From: Hyphomicrobiales bacterium
Lineage (GTDB): Bacteria > Pseudomonadota > Alphaproteobacteria > Rhizobiales > Rhizobiaceae
Reading direction: 5' to 3'
Length of the DNA: 64,000 nt
Assembly (NCBI GenBank): GCA_900469345.1
Contig: UBWZ01000017.1
Location: forward strand, 1 to 64,000
Shown here piece by piece: positions 44,775 through 55,677 of this stretch (its first letter is position 1; each line of letters begins with the position of its first letter). The position numbers and the translations under genes were made by a program. Under the pieces are notes generated by a model. That model ran no database searches, was not told the origin of the DNA, and saw only the letters and a program-made list of their open reading frames with translations.

Positions 44775-45332
44775 ATGATCTCTTTGACCCCCCAGACAAC
44801 CGCACTGGTTTTGATCGATCTTCAGAAGGGCATTTTGTCGATGGATACGGAGCCCTATCCGACGGCGCAGATCCTCGACAAGGGACGGTCGCTCGCCGCC
44901 TGGTTTCGCGCCGCCGGAGCGACCGTCGTGCTCGTCAATGTGGATTTCGGGGCGGATATGGGCGATGCGCCGCGCGGCCTCGCGGACGCGGCGATGGGCG
45001 GCGAGCGTCCGGCCGATTGGGCGGATCTCGCCGAGGATCTGCAGGAGCCGGGCGACCTGCGTGTCACCAAGCATCATTGGGGCGCTTTCCACGGCACCGA
45101 CCTCGACGTGAAACTGCGCCGCCGCGGCATCGACACGATCGTGCTCGGCGGTATCGCCACCAATTTCGGTGTCGAATCGACGCTCCGCGCCGGCTGGGAG
45201 CACGGCTACAACATGGTCGTCCTGGAAGATGCCTGCACCACGGTCTCGCAGGAACTGCACGAGCTGGCCGTCAACCGGGTGTTTCCGCGCATCTCCCGCG
45301 TGGCGCTCTCCGGAGAGCTCAATTTTGGCTGA
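44775..45332 (+). CDS. Isochorismatase-fold protein lacking the catalytic cysteine (YecD-like)
   Basis: 185 residues from the ATG at 44775. Cysteine-hydrolase fold with Asp15 (LVLIDLQKGIL) and Lys99 (RVTKHHWGAF). The position of the usual nucleophile Cys is Gly132 in GIATNFGVESTLRAGW, as in E. coli YecD. It may therefore not be a hydrolase of the usual kind. Divergent from TetR, overlapping the downstream permease by eight bases. Confidence 0.8.
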   Translation: MISLTPQTTALVLIDLQKGILSMDTEPYPTAQILDKGRSLAAWFRAAGATVVLVNVDFGADMGDAPRGLADAAMGGERPADWADLAEDLQEPGDLRVTKHHWGAFHGTDLDVKLRRRGIDTIVLGGIATNFGVESTLRAGWEHGYNMVVLEDACTTVSQELHELAVNRVFPRISRVALSGELNFG

Positions 45333-46407
45333 TCAACCGCTCGGGCTCGGGGCCGGCCGCCTGTCGGCACAGCCGGTCTGGCTGCGCTGGCTTTGCCTTG
45401 TCGTCGGCTCCTTCCTGCTTGCCATGGCGCTCGAATGGCTGCACCTGCCGGCTGCCCTTCTGCTCGGGCCGATGGCCGTCGCCGTCCTTCTCGCGGTCGG
45501 CGGCGCCAGCGTCACTACGCCGCGCGCCGGTTTTGTCGTTGCCCAGGGCGTGGTCGGGCTGATGATCTCGACCGGTCTGCCGCCGACGGTGTTCGGCGAA
45601 ATCGTCGAGCAATGGCCGATCTTCGTCGCCGGCGTGCTGTCGACTGCAATCGCCGCCGCATCGCTGGGCTGGCTGATGGCGCGGGCACGCATCTTTCCCG
45701 GGACCACCGCGATCTGGGGCTCGTCGCCGGGGGCTGCCTCGGTGATGACGCTGATGTCGGAAACCTACGGCGGCGACATGCGCCTCGTCGCCTTCATGCA
45801 GTATATCCGCGTCGTTTGCTGCGCCCTGACGGCGACCGTGGTGGCCCGGCTGATGGGGGTGGCGCCCGACAATGCCGTGCTGGAGATCGTCTGGTTCCCG
45901 GACGTGTCCTGGCCGGCGGTCCTTGCCACCATTGCGATCGCCGCGGCCTTTTCGCTGCTCGCCGCCAGGCTGCGCATTCCTGGAGGTCCCATGCTTTTAC
46001 CGCTCGCGGTCGGCATGATCCTCAACCTGTCCGGCCTGATGCCGATCGTCCTGCCGCCCTGGCTGCTGGCGATGAGCTACGCGGTCATCGGCTGGGGCAT
46101 CGGCATGCGTTTCACGCCCGACGTGATCGCCCACGCCGCCAGCACCCTGCCGCGTGTGCTCCTCTCGGTCTTGTCGCTGATCGCCATCTGCGGCGTCTTT
46201 GCCGTGATCCTTGTAGCGCTGACCGACATCGATCCGCTGTCGGCCTATCTGGCCACCAGCCCCGGCGGTGCCGATTCGGTGGCCATCATCGCCGCATCCA
46301 CCAAGGTCGACGTGCCCTTCGTGATGACGATGCAGATCGCCCGCTTCCTGTTCGTGGTCATCACCGGACCCGCGACGGCGCGCCTTCTCTCGCGTGCCGC
46401 CCGCTGA
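45325..46407 (+). CDS. AbrB/PF05145 family membrane permease
   Basis: 360 residues from a TTG at 45325, overlapping the upstream stop and behind GGAGAG. About ten helices arranged as two halves, with the family motifs GTTAIWGSSPGAASVMTLMS and LATSPGGADSVAIIAASTKV (the two SPGxxxxM/xV repeats). The family, confusingly named AbrB or ammonia monooxygenase-like, is predicted to be transport-related, with unknown substrates. Probably acts with the isochorismatase-fold protein under TetR control. Confidence 0.8.
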   Translation: MADQPLGLGAGRLSAQPVWLRWLCLVVGSFLLAMALEWLHLPAALLLGPMAVAVLLAVGGASVTTPRAGFVVAQGVVGLMISTGLPPTVFGEIVEQWPIFVAGVLSTAIAAASLGWLMARARIFPGTTAIWGSSPGAASVMTLMSETYGGDMRLVAFMQYIRVVCCALTATVVARLMGVAPDNAVLEIVWFPDVSWPAVLATIAIAAAFSLLAARLRIPGGPMLLPLAVGMILNLSGLMPIVLPPWLLAMSYAVIGWGIGMRFTPDVIAHAASTLPRVLLSVLSLIAICGVFAVILVALTDIDPLSAYLATSPGGADSVAIIAASTKVDVPFVMTMQIARFLFVVITGPATARLLSRAAR

Positions 46408-46425
46408 GCGGCGGCGGCGGCCGGC

Positions 46426-48294
46426 TTAGACCGGCTGCGCGGCGCTGACGGTCCGGTTGCGGCCGGCGGACTTGGCGCGGTAGAGCGCCTCGTCCGCTTG
46501 CGCAAACAGCGCCTGCGCGGTCATGCCGGACGAGACCTGCGGGTCAAAGCCCGCCAGACCGATGCTGATGGTGACCCGCTCCATCGGCGCATTCCCCGCA
46601 TGCGGCAGATCCAGCGCTTCGACCCTGGCGCGGATCGCTTCGGCGACAAACGCGGCCTGCTCGGGCGTTGTATCGGCAAGCAGCACCGACAGTTCCTCGC
46701 CGCCGTAGCGGGCCGCCACGTCACCCGGCCGGCGCACGTTGTCGCGCACCACTGCCGCGATCTGCCGCAGGCAGTCGTCGCCGGCGGCATGGCCGTAGGT
46801 GTCGTTGTAGAGCTTGAACCGGTCCGCATCGATCATCAGCAGCGACAGCGCCGCCGGAACGCGCTTGGCCCGCTGCATCAACTCTTCGAAGCGCAGGTTG
46901 AAGAAGCGCCGGTTGGCCAGCCGCGTCAGCTCGTCCGTATGCGCCAGTTCGTCGAGTTCATCCTGGATCTTCTTGTGGCGGCTGACGTCGCGGGTGATGG
47001 CCACCACGCGGGTAGCCGGCTGCGCATGGCTGGCCGGCAGCTTGCTGAGCGCCGTTTCCAGCCAGACTTCCTCGCCGCTCGGCTTGACGTGGCGGGTAAG
47101 GAACTTTTCCTGCGTCGAGCCGAGCTTGAGCCGCTCCGTCGCCTGCTTGACGAGCACCGCGGTCTCTTCGGCCATGCCCCCGAACACGCTTTTGCCGACC
47201 AGCTGCTCCGGCGTGAAACCGAGGATTTCGGTCGAGGATGGCGAGACGTATTCCCGCACGCCGTTCTCGTCGAAGCGGGAAATGACATCGCTGGAGGACT
47301 CGGCGAGCAGGCGGAACTCCGCCTCCCGGGCAGCCACCATGGCCTCGCTCTGGCGCCGCAGCCAGGTCTGGCGGCGCCAGTGCAGGGCCGACATCAGGGA
47401 GACGGCGAGAAGAATGCCCGCATAGATCCAGCGCGCCCTCGCAGCCTCCACCCAGGACAGGAACACCTGCCGCTCCGCCGACGAGGCGAGCGCCACCATG
47501 CCGGTGCGCTCGCTCTGGAAGAAACCGCCCACCCTGTCCGTCATATCGATCGGCGACCGGTAGTGATAGGCGCCGACCGACTGCTGCTTGAGGTAGCGGC
47601 TGAACAGTTCGGTCGCCGAAATGTTCATTCCGAACGTGCTTTCCTCCGCCGGGGCGCGCGCCAGGACAATGCCGTCGCCGCGCACGAGAAGAAAGGCGCC
47701 GTCGCCGCCGACGTCGAAATTGCGGAAGAAGTTGATGAAGTGGTTGACCCGGATGGTCGAGATCACGACGCCGCCGAAGGATCCGTCCGGCATCACCACT
47801 TTCTGGGAGATCGGGATCACCCAGAGCTGCGACAGCCGGCTCTTGATCGGGCGCCCGACGACCGGAAGCGGCAGCGGGTTCGTCTTGTGAAACGCGAAGT
47901 AGTCGCGGTCCGCATAGTTCATGCCGGCGGGTGCGTTGTCGGACGACGTGGCGACCATCTCGCCTCCCGCGTTGATGTAGGACAGCGTGTCGAGCGTCGG
48001 CGACGCCTTCAGCTGTCCCATCATCACGGCCTTGATCCGGGCGGGCAGATCGTCGCCTCCGGCCCGGTCGTGGATTTCCGAAATCAGGCTGGCAAGCGGC
48101 AGGCGCGACATCTCGACGACATCGTCCGCATGCTGGGCGATCGCTTCCGCCGTCTGCTCGAGGCTCGCCTCGACGCGCGTGACCTGCGTGCCCCAGTTGG
48201 AATACTCGGCCCAGCAGAACAGCGCCACGAAGGCACAAAAGGCGCAGAGTGCCCAGAGCGTTGTCATGGCGGACCGGATCGCCGGGATGGACAT
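46426..48294 (-). CDS. Diguanylate cyclase with extracellular sensor and PAS domains
   Basis: 622 residues from the ATG at 48294. Membrane helix near residues 10-30, a dCache-type periplasmic sensor (YADRDYFAFHK, PISQKVVMPDGSFGGVVIST), a second helix near 290-310, a PAS domain (FRLLAESSSDVISRFDENGV) and a GGDEF-type domain. The active-site loop is GGEEL (RYGGEELSVLL), with the I-site RPGD five residues before it, so it should make c-di-GMP and be product-inhibited. No EAL domain. Confidence 0.88.
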   Translation of the reverse strand: MSIPAIRSAMTTLWALCAFCAFVALFCWAEYSNWGTQVTRVEASLEQTAEAIAQHADDVVEMSRLPLASLISEIHDRAGGDDLPARIKAVMMGQLKASPTLDTLSYINAGGEMVATSSDNAPAGMNYADRDYFAFHKTNPLPLPVVGRPIKSRLSQLWVIPISQKVVMPDGSFGGVVISTIRVNHFINFFRNFDVGGDGAFLLVRGDGIVLARAPAEESTFGMNISATELFSRYLKQQSVGAYHYRSPIDMTDRVGGFFQSERTGMVALASSAERQVFLSWVEAARARWIYAGILLAVSLMSALHWRRQTWLRRQSEAMVAAREAEFRLLAESSSDVISRFDENGVREYVSPSSTEILGFTPEQLVGKSVFGGMAEETAVLVKQATERLKLGSTQEKFLTRHVKPSGEEVWLETALSKLPASHAQPATRVVAITRDVSRHKKIQDELDELAHTDELTRLANRRFFNLRFEELMQRAKRVPAALSLLMIDADRFKLYNDTYGHAAGDDCLRQIAAVVRDNVRRPGDVAARYGGEELSVLLADTTPEQAAFVAEAIRARVEALDLPHAGNAPMERVTISIGLAGFDPQVSSGMTAQALFAQADEALYRAKSAGRNRTVSAAQPV

Positions 48295-48720
48295 GCACGT
48301 ATCCTCGATATGGGGTGCAGGCTGACGACGTCCTGTCACCAAAGGTCAATGCCGACCCCTCAAAAACAGGGGGTAGCAGCTGTCGGCCCATGGGTCGATA
48401 GCCATTCGTTCCGGGAGATGCCCGCCGCACTGGCAGCGAGGTCGGCAAGTGCGCGCCGGCCGTGACTGCGGTGATGGACGGGCGGCTGCCCGTTCCATCG
48501 CATCCCGCTCGGACCACTGGTAATGCGTTTTGTTAAATAAGACGTATCTGAAGCGACCCGATATCTGGCTGGCTGCCCCTTGGTCGCCCGGCCAGCTTCC
48601 GATTTCGGGCATCGGGGTGGCACTGAGATCGGCGCCGGCTTGTTCCCCTGCAATGCCTTCCCATATGGGGAACCATGTCGCCTGACGCAGACAACGAGAC
48701 GGCCGAGAAGGAGTGTCCCC
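48295..48720. other. Divergent promoter region of the diguanylate cyclase and selO
   Basis: About 425 bases with no supported gene. CCTTCC-CATATGG-GGAACC at 48655-48673 resembles the HmrR box in front of copA (CTTCC-N7-GGAAG), but lacks a good -35 before it. No terminator or repeat was recognised. Confidence 0.45.
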
Positions 48721-50178
48721 GTGTTCCATTTCGACAATAGCTATGCGCAGTTGCCGGATCGCTTCCACGCCGCGGTCTATCCGGAACCGGTCGATGCGCC
48801 CGTGCTGTTGCAGTTCAACGAGAGCCTGGCCAAGGAGCTCGGAATGGATGTCGATGTCTCGGATCCGGGCCGGCTGGCAGCCGTGTTTGCCGGCAATGTC
48901 GTACCGGCGGGCGCCATGCCGCTCGCCATGGCCTATGCCGGCCACCAGTTCGGCAACTTCGTGCCGCAGCTCGGCGACGGACGCGCGATTCTGCTCGGGG
49001 AAGTCGTCGACAGCGCCGGCATCCGTCGCGACATCCAGCTGAAGGGCGCCGGCCCGACGCCGTATTCCCGCCGCGGCGACGGTCGCGCGGCGCTCGGTCC
49101 CGTGCTGCGCGAATACCTCGTCTCGGAAGCCATGGCGGCACTCGGCATTCCGGCGACGAGGGCGCTGGCGGCCGTGGCCACCGGCGAAGCGGTGCAGCGT
49201 GAACAGCTGATGCCCGGCGCCGTCTTCGTGCGGGTCGCGGCAAGCCACGTGCGTGTCGGGACGTTCCAGTTCTTCGCCGCCCGCGGTGATACGGATGGTG
49301 TGCGGGTGCTGGCGGACTACGTGATCGACCGGCACTATCCGGAGCTGAAGGCGCAGGCCAACCCCTATCTGGCGCTGCTGCAGACCGTGGCGCTGCGCCA
49401 GGCCGACCTGATCGCCCGCTGGATGGGCGTCGGCTTTATCCATGGCGTGATGAACACCGACAACATGACCATTTCCGGCCAGACCATCGATTTCGGCCCT
49501 TGTGCCTTCCTCGACGAATACGACCCCGCCAAGGTGTTTTCCTCGATCGACCAGAACGGTCGCTACGCCTACGGCAACCAGCCGGGCATCGGCCAGTGGA
49601 ACATGGCGCGGTTGGCGGAATGCCTGCTGCCGCTGCTCGACGACGACGAGGAAAAGGCGGTCGAGGCCGCCAATGGCGTGCTGAAGGCCTTCGGGGAACG
49701 CTTCCAGGCGCAGTGGCTGGAGGTTTTCCGCAGGAAGATGGGGCTGACGGCCGAAGAAGCGGGCGATCTCGACCTTTTGCAGGGGCTGCTCGGCGCCATG
49801 GCGCAGGCGCAGGCCGACTTCACGCTCGCCTTCCGGCTTCTCTGCCATGCCGCGGACGGCAAGGACACAGCGTTCCTGGCGCTCTTTCCCGAGCCCGAAA
49901 CGGTCAAAGCCTGGCTGATCCGCTGGCGCGAGCGGCTTGCCCGCGAACCTGCTGCCGAGCCGCGCACCGCCGCCATGCAGGCCGTCAACCCGGCGGTCAT
50001 CCCACGCAACCACCGCATCGAGGAGGCGATCGCCGCGGCCCTGCAGGGCGATCTTTCGCTGTTCAAGACCCTGCTGCAGGCGCTGGAGAAACCATTCGAG
50101 GAACTGCCGGAGTTCGCAAGCTACGTCCTCCCGCCGCAGGTGGAAGAACGTGTCGCCCGCACCTTTTGCGGGACGTGA
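48721..50178 (+). CDS. selO: Protein adenylyltransferase SelO (YdiU/UPF0061)
   Basis: 485 residues from a GTG at 48721 behind AAGGAG; in-frame sequence further upstream is not family-like. Pseudokinase-fold enzyme that transfers AMP to protein hydroxyls and affects redox homeostasis. Visible motifs: QLKGAGPTPYSRRGDGRAAL (substrate and nucleotide loop), FVRVAASHVRVGTFQFF, GVMNTDNMTISGQTIDFGPC (metal-binding Asn and Asp). Bacterial members mostly lack the selenocysteine of animals. Convergent with the aldolase gene, 3 bases apart. Confidence 0.9.
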   Translation: MFHFDNSYAQLPDRFHAAVYPEPVDAPVLLQFNESLAKELGMDVDVSDPGRLAAVFAGNVVPAGAMPLAMAYAGHQFGNFVPQLGDGRAILLGEVVDSAGIRRDIQLKGAGPTPYSRRGDGRAALGPVLREYLVSEAMAALGIPATRALAAVATGEAVQREQLMPGAVFVRVAASHVRVGTFQFFAARGDTDGVRVLADYVIDRHYPELKAQANPYLALLQTVALRQADLIARWMGVGFIHGVMNTDNMTISGQTIDFGPCAFLDEYDPAKVFSSIDQNGRYAYGNQPGIGQWNMARLAECLLPLLDDDEEKAVEAANGVLKAFGERFQAQWLEVFRRKMGLTAEEAGDLDLLQGLLGAMAQAQADFTLAFRLLCHAADGKDTAFLALFPEPETVKAWLIRWRERLAREPAAEPRTAAMQAVNPAVIPRNHRIEEAIAAALQGDLSLFKTLLQALEKPFEELPEFASYVLPPQVEERVARTFCGT

Positions 50179-50181
50179 GGC

Positions 50182-51078
50182 CTACCCCTCGAGATCCGCG
50201 ATGGCAGCTCCGATCTGCGCCATGACGTCAGCGGCAAGCGGCAGGATCGGGCGCGGTGGCCGGGCGCTGATGAGCCCTAGATGCGCTGCCGCGGCGTAGA
50301 TCACGCGCAGGCTGCCATACGCCTTGAATAGGCTCCAGAGCGGCGAAAACGCCTTGTCGAGGTAGTCTACCTCCGCCGCATGGCCGCGGCAGGCCGATTT
50401 GGTCAGCGCCGCCGCCGGTGCGGGAAACAGGCCGGCAACGACGCTGTACCAGGCGTCGGCGCCGGCAAGCAGCGCTTCGCCAGCACCCCAGTCGCCGGAA
50501 TAGCCGATCTTGAACTCCGCCGGCAGGCGCGCCCTCAGGCCGGCAATCTCCTGCGCAAAACCCATGTCCTTCGGCAGCGGCATCTTGACCGCCTGGATCT
50601 GCGCAATGCCCGACAGTCGCTGCAGCAGATCAGGGCCGACGCTGAAATGGGTCGTCGACGGGTTGTTGTAGATGCAAATCGGCAGGTCGGTGGCGCTCGC
50701 CACCGCCTCGAAATGCCGGAACACCTCTTCCTCGGTCAGCGGCGTGTAGGAAACCGGTGCGAGCAGAAGCGCGTCGGCGCCTTCGGCCGCGGCGTCCCGG
50801 GCAAGCGCCTGCGCCTCATCGGTGCGCAGCGCCCCGACGCCGACGATGACAGGAATTTTCCGGTTGATGCTTTCCACGGCTGCTGCCACGGCCCGCCGGC
50901 GCTCCTCGCGCGTCAGGTACATGTAGATGCCGGTGCTGCCGAGCAGACCGATCGATTGCACATCCGCCTTCAGGATCCGGTCGAGCAGGCGCTGCAGGCC
51001 CTCCGTGTCGACGCGTCCCTCGTCGTCTGCCGGCGTCAGGGGGAAGGCGGAAAGACCGGTGAAGATCGACTGCGACAT
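50182..51078 (-). CDS. Dihydrodipicolinate synthase-like (DapA/NAL) class I aldolase
   Basis: 298 residues from the ATG at 51078. TIM-barrel family with Tyr137 (ICIYNNPS) and Schiff-base Lys165 (QAVKMPLP). The GSTGIYMYLTREERRR segment matches the non-DapA branch (the classic dapA carries GTTGE). Such genes often encode aldolases of sugar-acid or hydroxy-acid breakdown; the pyruvate-containing substrate is not determined. Downstream of the pao-catalase operon by about 150 bases on the same strand. Confidence 0.78.
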   Translation of the reverse strand: MSQSIFTGLSAFPLTPADDEGRVDTEGLQRLLDRILKADVQSIGLLGSTGIYMYLTREERRRAVAAAVESINRKIPVIVGVGALRTDEAQALARDAAAEGADALLLAPVSYTPLTEEEVFRHFEAVASATDLPICIYNNPSTTHFSVGPDLLQRLSGIAQIQAVKMPLPKDMGFAQEIAGLRARLPAEFKIGYSGDWGAGEALLAGADAWYSVVAGLFPAPAAALTKSACRGHAAEVDYLDKAFSPLWSLFKAYGSLRVIYAAAAHLGLISARPPRPILPLAADVMAQIGAAIADLEG

Positions 51079-51226
51079 GCGTTGGCTCCGGGCGCTGATA
51101 GGCTGTTGCAACTATGGCCAGACCGGCCGGCCGCGCAAGCGGCGGACAACGGCAAACGCCGCCCCCGATGCCAGTTCGGATAGGGGCGGCGTTCAATAGC
51201 GTATTCGGACGAGATGCCGGAGGCCG

Positions 51227-52381
51227 TCAGGTGGCGCCGGTCTGCGTCGCTTCCCTGGTCGAGGCGGTAGCCGCACCGACCCCGTGGCCGAACGGACACT
51301 GCATCGGCTCGGTCACCGGCGTCTCGTTGCGCTGCGAGCGGAAGGCGGACGACCGCTGGTAGGCGAGCTTGCGCAGCCGCATGATCGACCCGAGCGGCTG
51401 GTGTGCCGTAATGCCGTTCCAGGGGCTGAAATGCATGCCGTCGTCCACGGCCTGTGCCCGGTCTTCCGTCCAGGCCGTCTGCGGCAGGGCCGTGATGCGG
51501 GCGACCGGCACGAACGGGCTCTTTTCCTCGTCCCAGGCCTCGATGCCTTCGACCGGCATGGCGTCGAGATCCGTGCAGAGCTGCACCCGGATTTCCCAGA
51601 CGGCGGTCTGGTCCTCGAAGAAGGTCTGCACCGCGTGACGGATCGCATCCTCGTCCTTGCCGGTCTCGAGCTTGACGCCCTCCAGGGCCTTCATGTTCTC
51701 GGAAACGGGCATGATCGCGAACTTGGCGATGTAGTCGCCGTAGCGCAGCGGCAGCTGGGTGAAAAAGCCTTCGCCGAGGATGTGGGTGTGCGGATTGCCG
51801 CCCATGGATTTGAGCGTCGCGCTTTCGCGACCGACGGCTTCGAGAGCCGCCTCGACGCCGCGGAAGGCCTTCGAAAGCAGTTCCTTGGCGCCTTCCATGC
51901 GGTCGGTGGTTGCCGCCAGAAGCTTCAGGTTCTTGAGGAAGGCCTTGCCGCTCGGGGAATTGAATTCCTTGCCGTTGACGGCAATCAGGTCCTGGCTGTG
52001 CGAGCTTTCCGACCCGGGCAGGCGATCGCCGTCCACGTCGAGGATCTTCAGCGCCATGCCGCGCGGTGTCGACACGCTGTCGTGCAACAGGTCGCCTGGC
52101 GTGGTGGAAAGCCGGACCACCGCCTCGTAGGTCGCCGGCTTTGCAAACAGCCCCTGCGCATACGGCGCTGGGAGACCGTCCAGCACCTCGACCTTGGCCT
52201 CGAGAAGGCCGTGGCTCTTGGCATGCACCGAACGGATCGCGTGGCCGGAATCCGCATAGGTCTTTTCCGAGACCGACAGCATGGTTTCCGCAAGGTCGCG
52301 GGCGGTCTGCGGCTCGTCCGGCTGGATCTCCTCCACATCGGGAGTGAAGCGGACCGGGGAGAGTGAGGCTCTGTCGATCAT
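51227..52381 (-). CDS. Heme catalase family protein (SrpA-like)
   Basis: 384 residues. Core catalase-fold family without the C-terminal flavodoxin-like domain. Distal region HAIRSVHAKSHGLLEAKVEV and RLSTTPGDLLHDSVSTPRGM, proximal RLRKLAYQRSSAFR with the R-x3-Y heme-tyrosine pattern. Starts four bases inside the end of paoC (ATGA), so it is translated with the aldehyde oxidoreductase, whose oxidase activity yields H2O2. Likely removes that peroxide or uses it as a peroxygenase. No signal peptide. Confidence 0.82.
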   Translation of the reverse strand: MIDRASLSPVRFTPDVEEIQPDEPQTARDLAETMLSVSEKTYADSGHAIRSVHAKSHGLLEAKVEVLDGLPAPYAQGLFAKPATYEAVVRLSTTPGDLLHDSVSTPRGMALKILDVDGDRLPGSESSHSQDLIAVNGKEFNSPSGKAFLKNLKLLAATTDRMEGAKELLSKAFRGVEAALEAVGRESATLKSMGGNPHTHILGEGFFTQLPLRYGDYIAKFAIMPVSENMKALEGVKLETGKDEDAIRHAVQTFFEDQTAVWEIRVQLCTDLDAMPVEGIEAWDEEKSPFVPVARITALPQTAWTEDRAQAVDDGMHFSPWNGITAHQPLGSIMRLRKLAYQRSSAFRSQRNETPVTEPMQCPFGHGVGAATASTREATQTGAT

Positions 52382-54645
52382 TGCAGCGTCTCGCTTTCAA
52401 GGCTTGTTTCGGCAAGTATCTTGTCGATGGTGATGGGGAAGGAGCGGATGCGCGCGCCCGTGGCGTGGAAGATGGCGTTCGAGACGGCTGCGGCGATGCC
52501 GACAATGCCGATTTCGCCAAGCCCCTTCACGCCGATCGGGCTCGCCTTGTCGTCGTCCTCGTCGATGAAGATGACGTCGATCTCCTCGATGTCGGCATGC
52601 GCCGGCACGTGATATTCGGCGATATTGTGGTTCATGATCCGGCCGGTACGATGGTCGACCATGCCTTCCTCGTGGAGCGCCATGCCGAGCCCCATCACGA
52701 CGCCGCCCATCACCTGGCTGCGCGCCGTCTTCGGGTTGAGGATACGACCGGCGGCCACGGCATTGACGACGCGGGTCACACGCACCTGGCCGAGTTCGGC
52801 GTCCACCCGCACCTCCACGAAGGCGGCGGAATGGGTGTAGGCCGAGTATTTCTTCTGGATCGCCTTGTCGGGCTCCACCTTGGCATGCTCCTCGATCATG
52901 TCGAGGCCGGCGGCGGACATGATGTCGGACACGGCAATGCCGACCTGATGGTTGGCTTCGAGCACAAGACGGCCCTCGGCGATCTCCACCTGCTCCTCGG
53001 TCGCCTTGGCAAGCGGCGAGTTGTCGAGCTTCTGGGCAGCCTTCAGGAGCGTTGCGATCACCATCTGGGCAGCGACCTGCACGGCGGTGCCCGACGAGGC
53101 CGCGGTCCACGATCCACCTTCCACCGTCGTCTTCGGCAGGGTCGAATCGCCGATCTTGACGGTGACGTCGGCAAGCTTGAGGTCGAACGCCTCGGCCGCC
53201 AGCTGGCCGAGGATCGTATAGGTGCCGGTGCCGATATCGGAGGCCGCGGCAGACACCGTGACCTTGCCGTCTGAGGTCAGCCGCAGCTTCGCCTCGGCCG
53301 GCGACATCTGGGCTTCCCAGATGCCGGTCGCGACGCCCCAGCCGATCAGCTCGTTGCCGTCGCGCATCGACCGCGGTTCGTGCGAGCGCTCGGACCAGCC
53401 GAAGCGGGCCGCACCCTCGCGGTAGCAGGCGTGCAACGCCTTGGAGGTCAGCTCCTTGTCGGTGTTCTGGTCGCGGTGGACGAAGTTGATCACCCGCAGC
53501 TCGAGCGGGTCGATGCCGACCTCATAGGCGAGCTCGTCCATCGCCGTTTCGAGCGCGGTGACGCCGGTTGCGGCACCCGGAGCGCGCATGTCGCCGGGGG
53601 TGGAGACGTCGAGCTTGGCGATCTCGTAGGAAATCGTCACGTTGTCGCACTTGTAGGCAAGACCCGACCAGTTGGCGACGTTCTCCTGATAGTCCTCGTA
53701 GCGCGAGGTGGCGTGCAGGGCATGGTGCATGACCGACTGCAGGTGGCCCTTCTCGTCGGCGGCCAGCGACACCGTCTGGATGCTCGACGGACGCCAGGTG
53801 AGGTAGAACATTTCCTGCCGGCTCATCTCCACCTTGACCGAACGCTTCAGGTCGAGGCTCGCCATGACGGCGAAAAACAGCTGGTGCTTGGGCCGCAGAC
53901 CCGAGCCGAATGCGCCGCCGATGTAGGAATTGCGCACCACCACCTTTTCCGGATCGAGCGAGAAGATGTTGCAGATGTAGTCGTGGCTGTTCTGCGATCC
54001 CTGCGACTTGTCATGGATCAGGTAGGTACCGTCCTCGTTGCGGATCGCGGTGGTGGCGAACAGCTCCATCGGGTTGTGATGCTCGCCCTCGATCACATAG
54101 TCGGCCGAGATCTGGTGCGGAGCCTGCGAAAACGCGGCCTCGGCATTGCCGCGCGGCTTGGGCGGCATGAAGGCCTGCATGCGCGGCACCGGCGGGACAT
54201 AGGAATTGCCCCGCTCCAGGGCGAGATCGGTGTGCGGCTCGTCCGCCGCATAGGTGACGCGCACCAGGGCCGACGCGTCGCGGGCCGCCTCGAAACTGTC
54301 GGCAACCACCAGCGCCACCGGCTGGCCGTCGAACAGGATTTTGTCGTTGTCGAGCGGCCGCAGGGGATGGCCGGGCAGCGCCACCTCGTCCTTCCACTTG
54401 GAGTCTCGCCGGGCGGCGGAAGGCCGGTTCTTGTAGGTATAGACCTTGACGACGCCGGGGAAGGCCTCCGCCGCCGCCGTGTCGATTTCCGCGATCCGGC
54501 CGGTCGCGATCGTCGCGCCGACGACATAGCCGTGCAGCATGTCGGGCGCAAAATACTCGGCGGCATACCCCGCCTGTCCGGTGACCTTGAGCGGTCCGTC
54601 GATGCGCGACAGAGGAAGCCCGACGACCTTGGATGAATTGTGCAT
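52378..54645 (-). CDS. paoC: Molybdenum-binding subunit of aldehyde oxidoreductase (PaoC/YagR-like)
   Basis: 755 residues. Xanthine dehydrogenase family large subunit; binds the molybdopterin cofactor. Motifs: RIDGPLKVTGQAGYAAEYFA at the N-terminus, SYIGGAFGSGLRPKHQLFFA (Mo site region), MRAPGAATGVTALETAMDEL, and the catalytic Glu in GVKGLGEIGIVGIAA near residue 715. Follows paoB by 15 bases. The heterotrimer PaoABC oxidises aromatic and other aldehydes to carboxylic acids. Its twin-arginine-type export in E. coli is signalled by PaoA. Confidence 0.9.
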   Translation of the reverse strand: MHNSSKVVGLPLSRIDGPLKVTGQAGYAAEYFAPDMLHGYVVGATIATGRIAEIDTAAAEAFPGVVKVYTYKNRPSAARRDSKWKDEVALPGHPLRPLDNDKILFDGQPVALVVADSFEAARDASALVRVTYAADEPHTDLALERGNSYVPPVPRMQAFMPPKPRGNAEAAFSQAPHQISADYVIEGEHHNPMELFATTAIRNEDGTYLIHDKSQGSQNSHDYICNIFSLDPEKVVVRNSYIGGAFGSGLRPKHQLFFAVMASLDLKRSVKVEMSRQEMFYLTWRPSSIQTVSLAADEKGHLQSVMHHALHATSRYEDYQENVANWSGLAYKCDNVTISYEIAKLDVSTPGDMRAPGAATGVTALETAMDELAYEVGIDPLELRVINFVHRDQNTDKELTSKALHACYREGAARFGWSERSHEPRSMRDGNELIGWGVATGIWEAQMSPAEAKLRLTSDGKVTVSAAASDIGTGTYTILGQLAAEAFDLKLADVTVKIGDSTLPKTTVEGGSWTAASSGTAVQVAAQMVIATLLKAAQKLDNSPLAKATEEQVEIAEGRLVLEANHQVGIAVSDIMSAAGLDMIEEHAKVEPDKAIQKKYSAYTHSAAFVEVRVDAELGQVRVTRVVNAVAAGRILNPKTARSQVMGGVVMGLGMALHEEGMVDHRTGRIMNHNIAEYHVPAHADIEEIDVIFIDEDDDKASPIGVKGLGEIGIVGIAAAVSNAIFHATGARIRSFPITIDKILAETSLESETLQ

Positions 54646-54660
54646 GGTCCGGTTCCCTTT

Positions 54661-55673
<1,013 letters not shown>

Positions 55674-55677
<4 letters not shown>

